From: CAZKWG01 sp964615375
Lineage (GTDB): Bacteria; Myxococcota_A; UBA796; CAZKWG01
Direction of reading: 5' to 3'
Length of the DNA: 31,291 nucleotides
NCBI GenBank assembly: GCA_964615375.1
Contig: CAZTOW010000078.1
Location: forward strand, 1-31,291
Shown here: positions 8,406 to 16,369 of the stretch, one piece after another
Numbering within the stretch: the first letter of the stretch is position 1
Layout: every line of letters starts with the position of its first letter
Program-made: the position numbers and the translations under genes
The notes under the pieces: model-generated
What the model was told of the DNA's origin: nothing
Database searches by the model: none
What the model saw: the letters and a program-made list of their open reading frames with translations, nothing else

Positions 8406-9629
8406 CTAACGCGCCGCGGCCTGGGGCCCCAGCGTCGCCTGCTCCAGCACCGCCCTCTCCAAGACCTCCTGCCAGGGCAGCGGCGGCGAGAAGAGGTAGC
8501 CCTGACCGTAGCGGCAGCCCAGCGCGCGCATGTGCTCGAGCTGCTCCTCGCTCTCCACGCCCTCGCAGACCGTGTCCAGCCCGAGCCCGCGGGCGAGGTG
8601 GAGGATGGCCTCGGCCACGCGCGCGCTGCGCGGGTCCAGGAGCGCCTGGCGCACGAAGCGCTGGTCCACCTTGAGCTCGTCGAAGGCCAGATCGTGCAGG
8701 ATGGCGAGCCCGGAGTAGCCCGTGCCGAAGTCGTCCAGGGACATGCGCACCCCGAGCTCCTTGCAGGCGTCGATGAAGCGGCGCGCGGCCTCGGGCTGGG
8801 AGAGGGCGCTCTCGGTGATCTCCAGCTTCAGGCGGCGCGGCGCGATCCCGGTCTCCCGCAGCGCGCTCTCCAACGCCAGCAGGAAGCCGCGATCCTGGAA
8901 TTGCGTCGTCGAGACGTTGACGCTCACGAAGATCTCCGGGTCGAGGCCCGGCGCGCGGCCGAGCAGCGCGGCGACCCGGCAGCTCTCGCGCAGCACCCAG
9001 CGCCCCAGCGCCACGATGAGCCCGCTCTGCTCGGCCAGCGGGATGAAGCGCTCGGGCGAGACCATGCCCCGGGTGGGGTGTGGCCAGCGGCACAGCCCCT
9101 CGTAGCCGTGGATCGCCCGGGTCCGCAGCTCATGGATGGGCTGCAGATAGAGCGCCAGGCCCCCGCCCAGCAGGGTCGCCTCCAGCTCGTTCTCCAGGCG
9201 CAGGCGCTCGATGGCGGCCGCGCTCTCCGCGCTCTGCGCCGCGCTCGGCGGAGCCTCTCCCGCCCCGCGGTGGATCTGCGCCCGGAGCCGGTCGATGAGC
9301 CCGGACAGCGCGAGCCGCACCACCGGATCCAGCGTGGTGAGCCGCGCCTCCAGCCGGTCGCGCTCGATGACGATCAGCTCCGCGTCGGAGCGCGCGATGG
9401 CGGTGGCCGAGCGCGGCGCCGCGTCCAGGATGGCCATCTCGCCGATGAGCTGCCCCGAGGACACCGTCGCCACGCGCGCCAGCGCCCCGTCCTGCCAGGT
9501 GAGGATGTCCACCTCGCCCCGCTCCACCACGTAGGCCACGTCCGCCGCTTCGCCCTCGCTGAAGATGCGCGCGCCGGCGCGGACGTGGCGCCGCGTGAGC
9601 TCCGCGGGGGTCAGGATGCGATCGGACAT
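8406..9629 (-). CDS. cNMP-binding / EAL-domain c-di-GMP phosphodiesterase
   Basis: 407 residues. An N-terminal cyclic-nucleotide-binding domain (about 15-105, with GQLIGEMAILDAAPRSATAIA as the phosphate-binding cassette) is followed by a Glu/Ala-rich linker and an EAL domain (about 150-395). Metal and catalytic residues are visible: E177 of the EAL position, N238, E270, D299-D300 in DDFGTGYS, K320, E357 and Q377. The signature is E-G-L rather than E-A-L, and the usual Asp before QGYLFS is Tyr. The domain therefore probably hydrolyses c-di-GMP, under control of the N-terminal sensor. It is the first gene of the minus-strand run and is divergent from the PqqB-like gene. Confidence 0.9.
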   Translation of the reverse strand: MSDRILTPAELTRRHVRAGARIFSEGEAADVAYVVERGEVDILTWQDGALARVATVSSGQLIGEMAILDAAPRSATAIARSDAELIVIERDRLEARLTTLDPVVRLALSGLIDRLRAQIHRGAGEAPPSAAQSAESAAAIERLRLENELEATLLGGGLALYLQPIHELRTRAIHGYEGLCRWPHPTRGMVSPERFIPLAEQSGLIVALGRWVLRESCRVAALLGRAPGLDPEIFVSVNVSTTQFQDRGFLLALESALRETGIAPRRLKLEITESALSQPEAARRFIDACKELGVRMSLDDFGTGYSGLAILHDLAFDELKVDQRFVRQALLDPRSARVAEAILHLARGLGLDTVCEGVESEEQLEHMRALGCRYGQGYLFSPPLPWQEVLERAVLEQATLGPQAAAR

Positions 9630-9686
9630 CGGGCCATCGTATGATCAGCAGGATTCGACCGTCAAACGCCCTACGAGGAACCCACC

Positions 9687-10550
9687 ATGTCGCTCGCCCC
9701 CTACCTCATGGTCCTCGGCGTCGCCCAGGATGGCGGCCACCCTCAGGCCGGCTGCGAGCGCGCCTGCTGCGCGGAGGTCTGGGAGCGCCCCGCCGAGCGC
9801 CACCGGGTCAGCGCGCTGGGGCTCGTCGATCCCGGCGCGGGGCGCTTCTGGATCCTCGACGCCACGCCCGACCTGCCCGACCAGCTCCACCGGCTCCAGC
9901 GCGCGATGCCCGGCGGGTCGTTGGGCGGGCTGCTGCTCACCCACGCCCACATCGGGCACTACAGCGGGCTCCTGTACCTGGGCCGCGAGGCCATGGGGAC
10001 GAAGGGGATGCCGGTCTGGGCCATGCCGCGGATGCGCGAGTTCCTCGCCGACAACGGTCCCTGGGAGCTGCTCTCCCGCCTCGGCTACGCCGACGTCCAG
10101 CCCCTCGAGGACGGCCGCGAGCTGCGCCTCAGCCCCCAGCTCACGGTCACGCCCCTGGCCGTGCCCCACCGCGACGAGTACTCGGAGACCGTGGGCTTCG
10201 TGGTGCGAGGCCCCACGAATTCCGCGCTCTATCTGCCGGACATCGACAAGTGGGAGCGTTGGAGCACCCCGGTCGAGCAGGTGCTCTCCAGCGTCGGCCG
10301 CGCCTACGTGGACGGCACCTTCTACGCCGACGGCGAGATCCCCGGGCGCAGCATGGCGCAGATCCCGCACCCCTTCATCGAGGAGTCCCTCCAGCGCTTC
10401 GGGCCCCTGCCGGCGGAGGAGCGCGGAAAGGTGAGGTTCATCCACCTGAACCACACGAACCCGGCGCTGCGCGTGGAGAGCGAGGCCCAGGCGCGCGTCA
10501 CCGCCGCCGGCATGGGCGTGGCGGTCGAGGGCGAGATCTTCGCGCTGTGA
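9687..10550 (+). CDS. PqqB-like metallo-beta-lactamase-fold hydrolase
   Basis: 287 residues. The N-terminal LGVAQDGGHPQAGC and the general layout resemble PqqB-type MBL-fold proteins. A metal motif T-H-A-H-I-G-H is present (the canonical Asp of HxHxDH is Gly), followed by VPHRDEYSETVGF (His), LPDIDKW (Asp) and HLNHTNP (His). These solitary proteins are usually annotated as MBL-fold or pyrroloquinoline-quinone-biosynthesis-like proteins. No pqqA, C, D or E is nearby, so a role in PQQ synthesis is not supported. The substrate is unknown. It diverges from the EAL gene across 57 bp. Confidence 0.85.
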   Translation: MSLAPYLMVLGVAQDGGHPQAGCERACCAEVWERPAERHRVSALGLVDPGAGRFWILDATPDLPDQLHRLQRAMPGGSLGGLLLTHAHIGHYSGLLYLGREAMGTKGMPVWAMPRMREFLADNGPWELLSRLGYADVQPLEDGRELRLSPQLTVTPLAVPHRDEYSETVGFVVRGPTNSALYLPDIDKWERWSTPVEQVLSSVGRAYVDGTFYADGEIPGRSMAQIPHPFIEESLQRFGPLPAEERGKVRFIHLNHTNPALRVESEAQARVTAAGMGVAVEGEIFAL

Positions 10551-10585
10551 GGCCTGAAGAAAAGGATAATCGATAAGGTCTGGCG

Positions 10586-11413
10586 CTACAGCAGCTTCAG
10601 CAGCGCGTCCGTGCTGTCGGCCACGAGCTGGGCGTCCTCGAGGCCGATGGTCGGCTTCTCCGCCACGGTCTTGAGCGTGGTGAGCGTGGCCGTGAGCTGG
10701 TCGGTGAAGGGCCCGGCCTTCGCCTGGCCCTCGCCCTGCAAATAGCCGAGGAAGTACTCGGCCACGTCCTTACGGCGCAGCAGCTTGTCGGCGGCCTCCG
10801 CCTTGCCCGAGCGCACGATGGCGCGGGCGACCACATTCGTGCCCGCGAGCCAGGCCCCCGCCTGAAGCAGCGGCCCGGTGCGATCCTCGGGGCCCCAGCC
10901 CTGCTCGGGCACCGAGTAGCCCACGATCTCGTCGAGTTCGCGCAGGAAGTCCTCGCGGCTGGCGGCGTCGTTCTCGACGTGGCGGATGCTGTCGTCGATG
11001 GTGGACATCAGCCCGGCCCCGGCCCCGAGCGCGGCCATGCCGGCCCGCGCCGAGCGGAGCTGGGAGACGAAGGCGTCCTTCGGCGTGTTCCGGCCGCCCA
11101 GCACCGCGTAGGCCAGCACGACGCCCGTGCGCACCGCCGTCCGATCCTTGTCGTCGTTGGCGACCTCCGCCGGGCTCTGGGGCACGAGGTCGGCGAGGGC
11201 CTCGGCCACCCCGGCCTCACGCACCTGCGCCTCGAGCTTGAGCGGCGAGGGCGCCAGCACGCGGCTGGCCTCGGCGGGCGCGGGCGCGGGCGGCGCCGGC
11301 TCAGCCTGCGGAGCCGGCTCGGGCTTCGCGGGCGGAGGAGGAGACTCGCAGCCCAGGACGTTCAGGGCCAGCAGAGCGGGGGCCAGCAGGGAAGGGGCGA
11401 GCAGGCGACGCAT
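10586..11413 (-). CDS. Lipoprotein of unknown function
   Basis: 275 residues. The N-terminus is a lipoprotein signal peptide with lipobox L-G-C (Cys22), then a Pro/Ala/Glu linker (about 24-50), then a mostly helical Ala/Leu/Asp-rich domain I do not recognise. A GGAGG lies 4 bases before the ATG (reverse strand), supporting this start. It probably sits at the periplasmic face of a membrane. It diverges from the cNMP gene with only 33 bp between the two start codons, so the two promoters must overlap or lie inside the genes. It converges with the PqqB-like gene across a 35-bp spacer. Confidence 0.75.
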   Translation of the reverse strand: MRRLLAPSLLAPALLALNVLGCESPPPPAKPEPAPQAEPAPPAPAPAEASRVLAPSPLKLEAQVREAGVAEALADLVPQSPAEVANDDKDRTAVRTGVVLAYAVLGGRNTPKDAFVSQLRSARAGMAALGAGAGLMSTIDDSIRHVENDAASREDFLRELDEIVGYSVPEQGWGPEDRTGPLLQAGAWLAGTNVVARAIVRSGKAEAADKLLRRKDVAEYFLGYLQGEGQAKAGPFTDQLTATLTTLKTVAEKPTIGLEDAQLVADSTDALLKLL

Positions 11414-11446
11414 CGGGCCTCCGTAACCGCTGTCGCGCGGCGCGTC

Positions 11447-12898
11447 ATGTTAGCATCCGTGCCACCGGCACGTGAGCCCTCCGAGGATCCCGGCCCCTTG
11501 CTGCCCACCGCCGACAACCTGGCGCCCGACACCAGCTTCCGCGCCCAGTTCGACGTGGAGAGCTGGGCGCGCCTGCTGGAGATGGCCGAGCTCGTGGACC
11601 TGCCCGAGGGCGAGGTGCTGCTGCGCCGCGGCGACGCCACGAGCGAGCTCTACGTGGTGGACGAGGGCAGCTTCGAGATCGTGGACACGCGCAGCTCGCC
11701 GGAGACCGTGCTCAGCGTGCTCGGCGCGGGTCAGGTGCTGGGCGACATGAGCTTCGTGGACGGCGCCCCGGCCTCGGCGGAGGTGCGGGCGCGGGAGCCC
11801 GCCCGGATCTGGCGCTGGTCCCGCGATCCGCTGATGGCCCAGCTCGCCGAGGACCCCGCGCTGGCGGCGGAGTTCTACCGGGCGCTGGCGGGCAGCGTGG
11901 TCTCGCGCTCGCGGCAGCTGCTCTCGGTGGCGGTGGCGGGGGCCTTCGGATCGGCGGCCCAGGCCCGGGAGCGCGCCGAGGCCCTGGAGCACGATCGCGC
12001 CGCCTACGGGCTGGCGATCGACCTGCTGGACGCGCTCAGCGGCGCGGGCGCGGACCCGAGCCCGCAGCGCGCCGCCGATCTCCAGGAGGCCCTGGCCGCC
12101 GCCTGCCGCTGGTTCGTCGTCACCAGCGGGCAGGAGCGCGCCGAGGAGGTGGGAGAGCGCCTCCGCGAGCTGCTGGCCGAGGTGCTGGCGAGCTCGTCCA
12201 CCACGGCGGCGATGCTGGCCCGGGAGGAGGGCGCCCCCGCCGGGCCCGAGCTCTTCCGCCACGTCCTGTCCGGCGTGCCCGAGGGGCGCGACGCCGCCGG
12301 GCGCCTCTTCGACGCCGCGCTGCTCGCGCTCCCCACCTTCCGCGGCTGGCGCTGGCGCGACCGCGCCCTGGCCGAGGCCCTCGACGAGATCCTGCCGCCG
12401 TCCGGGGCCCGGGTCCTCAGCGTCTCGCTGACCGGCGCGCCCACCTCCGAGTCCCAGCTTCGCGTGCTGCTCTCCCGCGGTGGCCACGTCACCACCGTGC
12501 TGCTGGGGCAGCGCTCCGATCCCGGGGCTCCCCTCCCTGGCGTCACCCGCTCGCTGGTCGTGGCGGAGCTGCCCCAGCTCCTGCGCGGCGCCGGGCCGCG
12601 GGTGGGGGGCTCGCACCACGCCGTCATCGTCGATCGCGTGGTGGACGTGGTGCCCGACGAGGTGCTGCGCTCACTGCTGGCCTGGGCCCGCCTTCAGCTC
12701 GACCCGAAGGGCCGCCTGCTGGTGGGCCACGCGCTGCCCGCCGATGACGTCGCCCTGCTCGATCACCTGCTGCGCTGGCCCTCCCTGCCGCGGCGGGCCT
12801 CGGCGGTGGCGGCCCTGATGCCCCGCGGCGGAGGTTACGCTGTCCAGAGCGCGCACGACGACGAGGCCGCCGGGCTCCTGGTCTGGAGGGGCGCGTGA
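11447..12898 (+). CDS. cNMP-binding protein with C-terminal degenerate methyltransferase-like domain
   Basis: 483 residues from ATG 11447 (GTG 11459 is an alternative; neither has a clear ribosome-binding site). A cyclic-nucleotide-binding domain covers about residues 38-150, with cassette GQVLGDMSFVDGAPASAEVRA at about 95. A helical Ala/Glu-rich middle follows. The last 170 residues resemble the methyltransferase half of cNMP/methyltransferase proteins annotated in 3-hydroxypalmitate methyl ester synthesis, with the strand GARVLSVSL at about 313 and DRVVDVVPDEVLRSLLAW at about 396. The Gly-rich SAM-binding loop is not visible, so catalysis is doubtful. The stop overlaps the GTG of the ABC transporter gene (GTGA), implying translational coupling and a shared task. 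Confidence 0.8.
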   Translation: MLASVPPAREPSEDPGPLLPTADNLAPDTSFRAQFDVESWARLLEMAELVDLPEGEVLLRRGDATSELYVVDEGSFEIVDTRSSPETVLSVLGAGQVLGDMSFVDGAPASAEVRAREPARIWRWSRDPLMAQLAEDPALAAEFYRALAGSVVSRSRQLLSVAVAGAFGSAAQARERAEALEHDRAAYGLAIDLLDALSGAGADPSPQRAADLQEALAAACRWFVVTSGQERAEEVGERLRELLAEVLASSSTTAAMLAREEGAPAGPELFRHVLSGVPEGRDAAGRLFDAALLALPTFRGWRWRDRALAEALDEILPPSGARVLSVSLTGAPTSESQLRVLLSRGGHVTTVLLGQRSDPGAPLPGVTRSLVVAELPQLLRGAGPRVGGSHHAVIVDRVVDVVPDEVLRSLLAWARLQLDPKGRLLVGHALPADDVALLDHLLRWPSLPRRASAVAALMPRGGGYAVQSAHDDEAAGLLVWRGA

Positions 12899-15342
12899 AC
12901 CCGCAGGACACCGCGCTGGCCACGGCCATGCTCCGCGTGCTGGCGAGCGTGTGGGGCCTCGAGCAGCTCGACGCCGAGCGCCGGGGCGAGCTGGCCGTGG
13001 ACGTGGCCGACCGCGCCGGGGTGGACGCTGAGGCCCTGCTGGCCGTGCTGGAGGACCTGATCCGGCTGCGCCCGCTGGCCCACGCCACGGCCGAGGAGCG
13101 CCGCGTCTTCGGGGCGCACTTCGGCCAGCAGGCCGCCGCGCTCCTGCAGGAGGGGGCTGGCGTCGGGCCCATCCTGGAGCGCTTCCAGGACGACTTCGGG
13201 CTCGCCTCCACCCTGGCCCTGGTACAGCTCCTGCTGGAGATCCCGCGCTCCCACGACGAGCGCGAGGAGCGCGTGCTCGCCGCGCTGGACGGCCTCGGGC
13301 TCGACCCCCTGATGGTCGCGGCCCTGCGGCACGGCGGCCCCGGGCGCGCCCATCCCCAGCTCCAGATCTCGGGCCGGGTGGCGCTGATCGGCAGCTCGCC
13401 CTCCTGCGAGATCTTCCTGCCCGACCCCCGGGTGGCGCCCATCCACGCCGAGCTCGTGCGCGCCGACGGCGGCTGGCGTGTGGTCTCTCGCGGCGAGCGC
13501 GCCACCGTTCTGGACGGGACCGCGGTGGCCTCCGCCCCGGTGATGGAGGGCTCCGTCCTCCAGATCGGCCCTTATGAGCTGCGCATCTCGGGCCGCGACG
13601 TGGACGTGCGCCGGAGCTGGGAGCCGTTCTCGCTGGACGCCCGGGGCATCCGCCGGGTCACCTCCGATCGCGTCCTGCTGGACGGCGTGAGCTTCACCGC
13701 GCTGGCGGGCGAGGTCATCGCCCTGGTCGGGCCCTCCGGCGCGGGCAAGTCCACCCTGGTCGGCGCCCTCTCCGGCGCGGCCCCCGCCGACGAGGGCGAG
13801 ATCCGGCTGGGCGGCGAGCCCATCGAGTCCGCCCTCGCCCGCGCCCCCTCCATCGCCGGCGAGGTGCCGCAGGACGACATCGTGCTCCCCGAGCTCACGG
13901 TGGAGGAGAGCCTGCACTACGCCGCGCGCATCCGCCTGCCGCTGCGGGTCAGCGAAGAGGCGCGAAAGGCCGCCGTCAACCGCGCCCTCGTCGAGCTCGG
14001 TCTGGAGCCCATCCGCGGCCACCGCATCGGCGATCCCGAGCGCCGCGGCGTGTCCGGCGGGCAGCGCAAGCGGGTGAACCTGGGGCAGGAGATCGTCAGC
14101 GACGCCACGCGCGTCATCTTCCTGGACGAGCCCACCAGCGGCCTCGACCCCCGGGCCGCCACCGAGATCGCCCGCCTGGCCCGCCGGCTCGCCGACGCCG
14201 GGCGCATCGTCGTGCTGGTCACCCACGACATGAGCGCCAGCGTCATCGCCCAGGCTGACCACCTGCTGGTCATGGTGGGTGGGGGGCGCGTGGCCTGGTT
14301 CGGGCCCCCGGCCGAGGCCACCGCCATGTTCGAGGTCTCCACCCCCGCCCAGATCTTCGAGGTGCTGGGCGCCCACAGCCCGGAGACCTGGGCCGAGCGT
14401 TACGCGGCCTCCGCCGCGGCGAAGCGCTGGGTGCAGATGCGCGCCGCCATCGTCGAGGCCCGCCTGCTGCCGCCCCTCTCGCTGCCCGACGCGCCCGAGG
14501 CCCGCCCCGGCCGCCTGCCCCTCCTGCGCACGCTGATGGAGCGCTACGCCCTGGTCAAGCTGCGGGATCGCGCCGGGCTCTCCGTGCTGATCCTCCAGCC
14601 GCTGCTGCTGGCCGGCGTCATGCACCTCGTCTTCCCCCGGCCGACCGCCGGCCTCATCTTCCTGCTGACGCTCTCGTCGTCCTGGTTCGGGATGTCGGCG
14701 GCGGTGCGCGAGCTCATCAGCGACCGCACCGTCTGGCTGCGCGAGCGCCGGGTGGGCGTGGGCGTGACCGCCTGGCTGGGCAGCAAGATCCTCGTGCTGG
14801 GCGTGCTGGTGGCGCTGCAGTGCATCGCGTTGACGGCGCTGGCCTTCCCCGGCAGCGGGCTGGGGGGCCAGGGCTACTCGCCCATCGAGCTCGTGCAGGG
14901 CACGATCCTGGCGGGCTGGAGCGGGCTGGCGACGGGCCTGCTGGTCTCGGCCCTGTGGGGGCGCTCGGAGGCGGCGGTGGGCACCATCGTCCTGCTGCTG
15001 GTGCCGGAGATCGCGTTCTCCGGCATCATGACGCCGCTGGATAAACTAGGTGTTTTGGCGAGAGGCGTCTCCTGGCTGAACCCGGTCCGTTACGCCTACC
15101 ACCTGATGTTGCGGGCGGGCGACCATCTACAGTACCTGAACCCGCTCGGCGAGTGGAAGATGCGCCCGGTTTCGGGCGAGCTCTACACCATGGGCCTGCG
15201 CCCGCCCGAGCCCGGCTCGCTGGGGCTGGGTCCGTTCACGCTGATGACGGTGCTGGGCGTGATGATCGCGCTTCAGCTCCTGCAGACCAGCCGCCTCCTG
15301 CGCAGGCTGCCGCGGAAGCGGCCGAGGCCGAAGGGGCGCTGA
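12895..15342 (+). CDS. FHA-domain ABC-2 (ABCG-type) transporter, fused ATPase and permease
   Basis: 815 residues. Residues 1-140 are helical and acidic, possibly TerB-like (LLLEIPRSHDEREERVLAAL); this is a weak match. An FHA domain follows at about 158-232 (ALIGSSPSCEIFLPDPRVAPIHAEL). The ATPase has Walker A GPSGAGKST (279-287), signature VSGGQRKRVN (from 386), Walker B VIFLDEP (407-413) and H-loop VTHD. About six membrane helices lie in 550-800. The ATPase-then-permease order and sequence style match half-transporters of the ABCG/ABC-2 class, which export lipids or small molecules as dimers. The FHA domain suggests control by Ser/Thr phosphorylation. The GTG start overlaps the stop of the cNMP gene. 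Confidence 0.93.
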   Translation: MNPQDTALATAMLRVLASVWGLEQLDAERRGELAVDVADRAGVDAEALLAVLEDLIRLRPLAHATAEERRVFGAHFGQQAAALLQEGAGVGPILERFQDDFGLASTLALVQLLLEIPRSHDEREERVLAALDGLGLDPLMVAALRHGGPGRAHPQLQISGRVALIGSSPSCEIFLPDPRVAPIHAELVRADGGWRVVSRGERATVLDGTAVASAPVMEGSVLQIGPYELRISGRDVDVRRSWEPFSLDARGIRRVTSDRVLLDGVSFTALAGEVIALVGPSGAGKSTLVGALSGAAPADEGEIRLGGEPIESALARAPSIAGEVPQDDIVLPELTVEESLHYAARIRLPLRVSEEARKAAVNRALVELGLEPIRGHRIGDPERRGVSGGQRKRVNLGQEIVSDATRVIFLDEPTSGLDPRAATEIARLARRLADAGRIVVLVTHDMSASVIAQADHLLVMVGGGRVAWFGPPAEATAMFEVSTPAQIFEVLGAHSPETWAERYAASAAAKRWVQMRAAIVEARLLPPLSLPDAPEARPGRLPLLRTLMERYALVKLRDRAGLSVLILQPLLLAGVMHLVFPRPTAGLIFLLTLSSSWFGMSAAVRELISDRTVWLRERRVGVGVTAWLGSKILVLGVLVALQCIALTALAFPGSGLGGQGYSPIELVQGTILAGWSGLATGLLVSALWGRSEAAVGTIVLLLVPEIAFSGIMTPLDKLGVLARGVSWLNPVRYAYHLMLRAGDHLQYLNPLGEWKMRPVSGELYTMGLRPPEPGSLGLGPFTLMTVLGVMIALQLLQTSRLLRRLPRKRPRPKGR

Positions 15343-15359
15343 GCGGCTCCGCTCAGCGC
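15336..15359. terminator. 24-bp perfect palindrome spanning both convergent stop codons
   Basis: Arms GCGCTGAGCGG (15336-15346) and its reverse complement (15349-15359) are separated by CT. The TGA of the ABC gene (15340-15342) and the stop of the convergent LysR gene (15353-15355) lie in opposite arms. There is no T-run, so it is a candidate bidirectional hairpin or RNA-stabilising element rather than a classical intrinsic terminator. Confidence 0.55.
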
Positions 15360-16264
15360 GCCGTCCCGAGCCCCGCCTGCTCCACGACGCGCTCGCGCAG
15401 CCAGCGGCAGGCCGGATCGGCGTGCGCGCGCTCGTGCCAGATCAGGTGGAGCCGGATGGGCTCGAGGGCGACCGGGGCGGGGACCACCCGGAGCTCGGGC
15501 GTCTGCAGCGCCGTCGCCAGGCGCTCGGGCAGGGTGAGCACCAGATCAGACCGGGCGAGGAGGGCCGGCGCGGCCAGGAAGTGCGGGAGCTGCACCACCA
15601 CCCTGCGGCGCAGCCCGACGCGATCCAGGGCTCGATCGACGAAGCTCCCCGGCTTTCCCGAGGGCGCCACCAGCGCGTGCGGGAGCGCCGCGTAGGTGGG
15701 CAGGTCCAGCGCACCCTCCAGGGCGGGGTGGCTCGCGCGCATCATGCAGACGAAGCGGTCCTCCCCCAGGGCTCGGACGTGCAGGGCGGGGCCCTCGCGA
15801 AAGCTGACCACCAAGGCCATGTCCACCGTGCCCGCCCCCAGCGCGCCCAGCAGATCCTCGGGCGGCGGGAGCACGCGCAGGTCCAGCCCCGGGGCGCTCC
15901 GCAGCGCCTCCATCAAGGAGGGCAGCCAGACGAGCTGCAGGTAGTCGCTGGCGACCAGGGTGATCTGTCGCCGGGATCGCGCCGGATCCCAGGCCTCCGG
16001 CCGCACCACGCCCGGGATGGCCTCCAGCAGCGCGCTGAGCGGCTCGCGGAGCTGATCGGCGAGCGGGGTGGGGCGCAGGCCGGCGCCCGTCCGCACCAGG
16101 AGCGGGTCGTCCAGCAGCGCGCGCAGGCGCGAGAGCGCGTGGCTCACGGCGGAGGGGGTGCGCCCGAGGCGGCGTCCAGCCTGGGTCACGCTGCGCTCCT
16201 CCAGCAGCACGGCCAGCACGGGCAGCAGGTTCAGATCGACGGCGGCGATTTCGATAAGGTTCAT
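15353..16264 (-). CDS. LysR-family transcriptional regulator
   Basis: 303 residues from ATG 16264. An N-terminal winged helix-turn-helix spans about residues 8-68 (LPVLAVLLEERSVTQAGRRLG, then TPSAVSHALSRLR and DPLLVRT). The C-terminal periplasmic-binding-protein-like effector domain (about 95-300) includes ITLVASDYLQLVW and DMALVVSF. The DPLLVR style is that of the NodD/PnbR-like LysR branch. It is divergent from the APCDD1-like lipoprotein gene, and a palindrome with T-N11-A geometry lies between them, so it likely controls both its own gene and the lipoprotein. The ligand is unknown. The frame stays open upstream of the ATG, but that part is antisense to the lipoprotein gene. Confidence 0.92.
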   Translation of the reverse strand: MNLIEIAAVDLNLLPVLAVLLEERSVTQAGRRLGRTPSAVSHALSRLRALLDDPLLVRTGAGLRPTPLADQLREPLSALLEAIPGVVRPEAWDPARSRRQITLVASDYLQLVWLPSLMEALRSAPGLDLRVLPPPEDLLGALGAGTVDMALVVSFREGPALHVRALGEDRFVCMMRASHPALEGALDLPTYAALPHALVAPSGKPGSFVDRALDRVGLRRRVVVQLPHFLAAPALLARSDLVLTLPERLATALQTPELRVVPAPVALEPIRLHLIWHERAHADPACRWLRERVVEQAGLGTAR

Positions 16265-16280
16265 TTCGCAGTCATATCTT

Positions 16281-16309
16281 ATTCGATGGTATCGAATCCA
16301 TGGCGCCAT
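16281..16309. promoter_or_regulatory. Candidate LysR operator between divergent genes
   Basis: A perfect inverted repeat ATTCGAT-GGT-ATCGAAT spans 16281-16297. It contains the LysR-box form T-N11-A (T at 16283, A at 16295). A second perfect palindrome, ATGGCGCCAT, follows at 16300-16309. Both lie 17-45 bp upstream of the lysR start codon and 60-90 bp upstream of the lipoprotein start, which suits an autoregulatory and activating site. This short region is also much more AT-rich than its surroundings. Confidence 0.65.
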
Positions 16310-16369
16310 AGATCTGGAGGGCGCGGGCGGTGCCGCGCGAGGCGGCCAGAGCGGCCGAAGGAGTGCATC

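Noticed and set aside
5843..8674. Very long plus-strand open frame (943 codons)
   Set aside because: It is antisense to the FHA, mvaB and argF genes. Its product is rich in His, Arg, Gln and Val without domains, as expected from a GC-rich shadow frame.
9687..10550. PQQ biosynthesis locus
   Set aside because: Only a PqqB-like protein is present; no pqqA, C, D or E is found in the window.
10979..11446. Upstream extension of the cNMP gene
   Set aside because: The frame is open but antisense to the lipoprotein gene; its translation is Arg/Gly/Ala-rich with no domain, so ATG 11447 was kept.
12835..14625. Minus-strand open frame of 596 codons
   Set aside because: It is antisense to the ABC transporter, with no recognisable motif.
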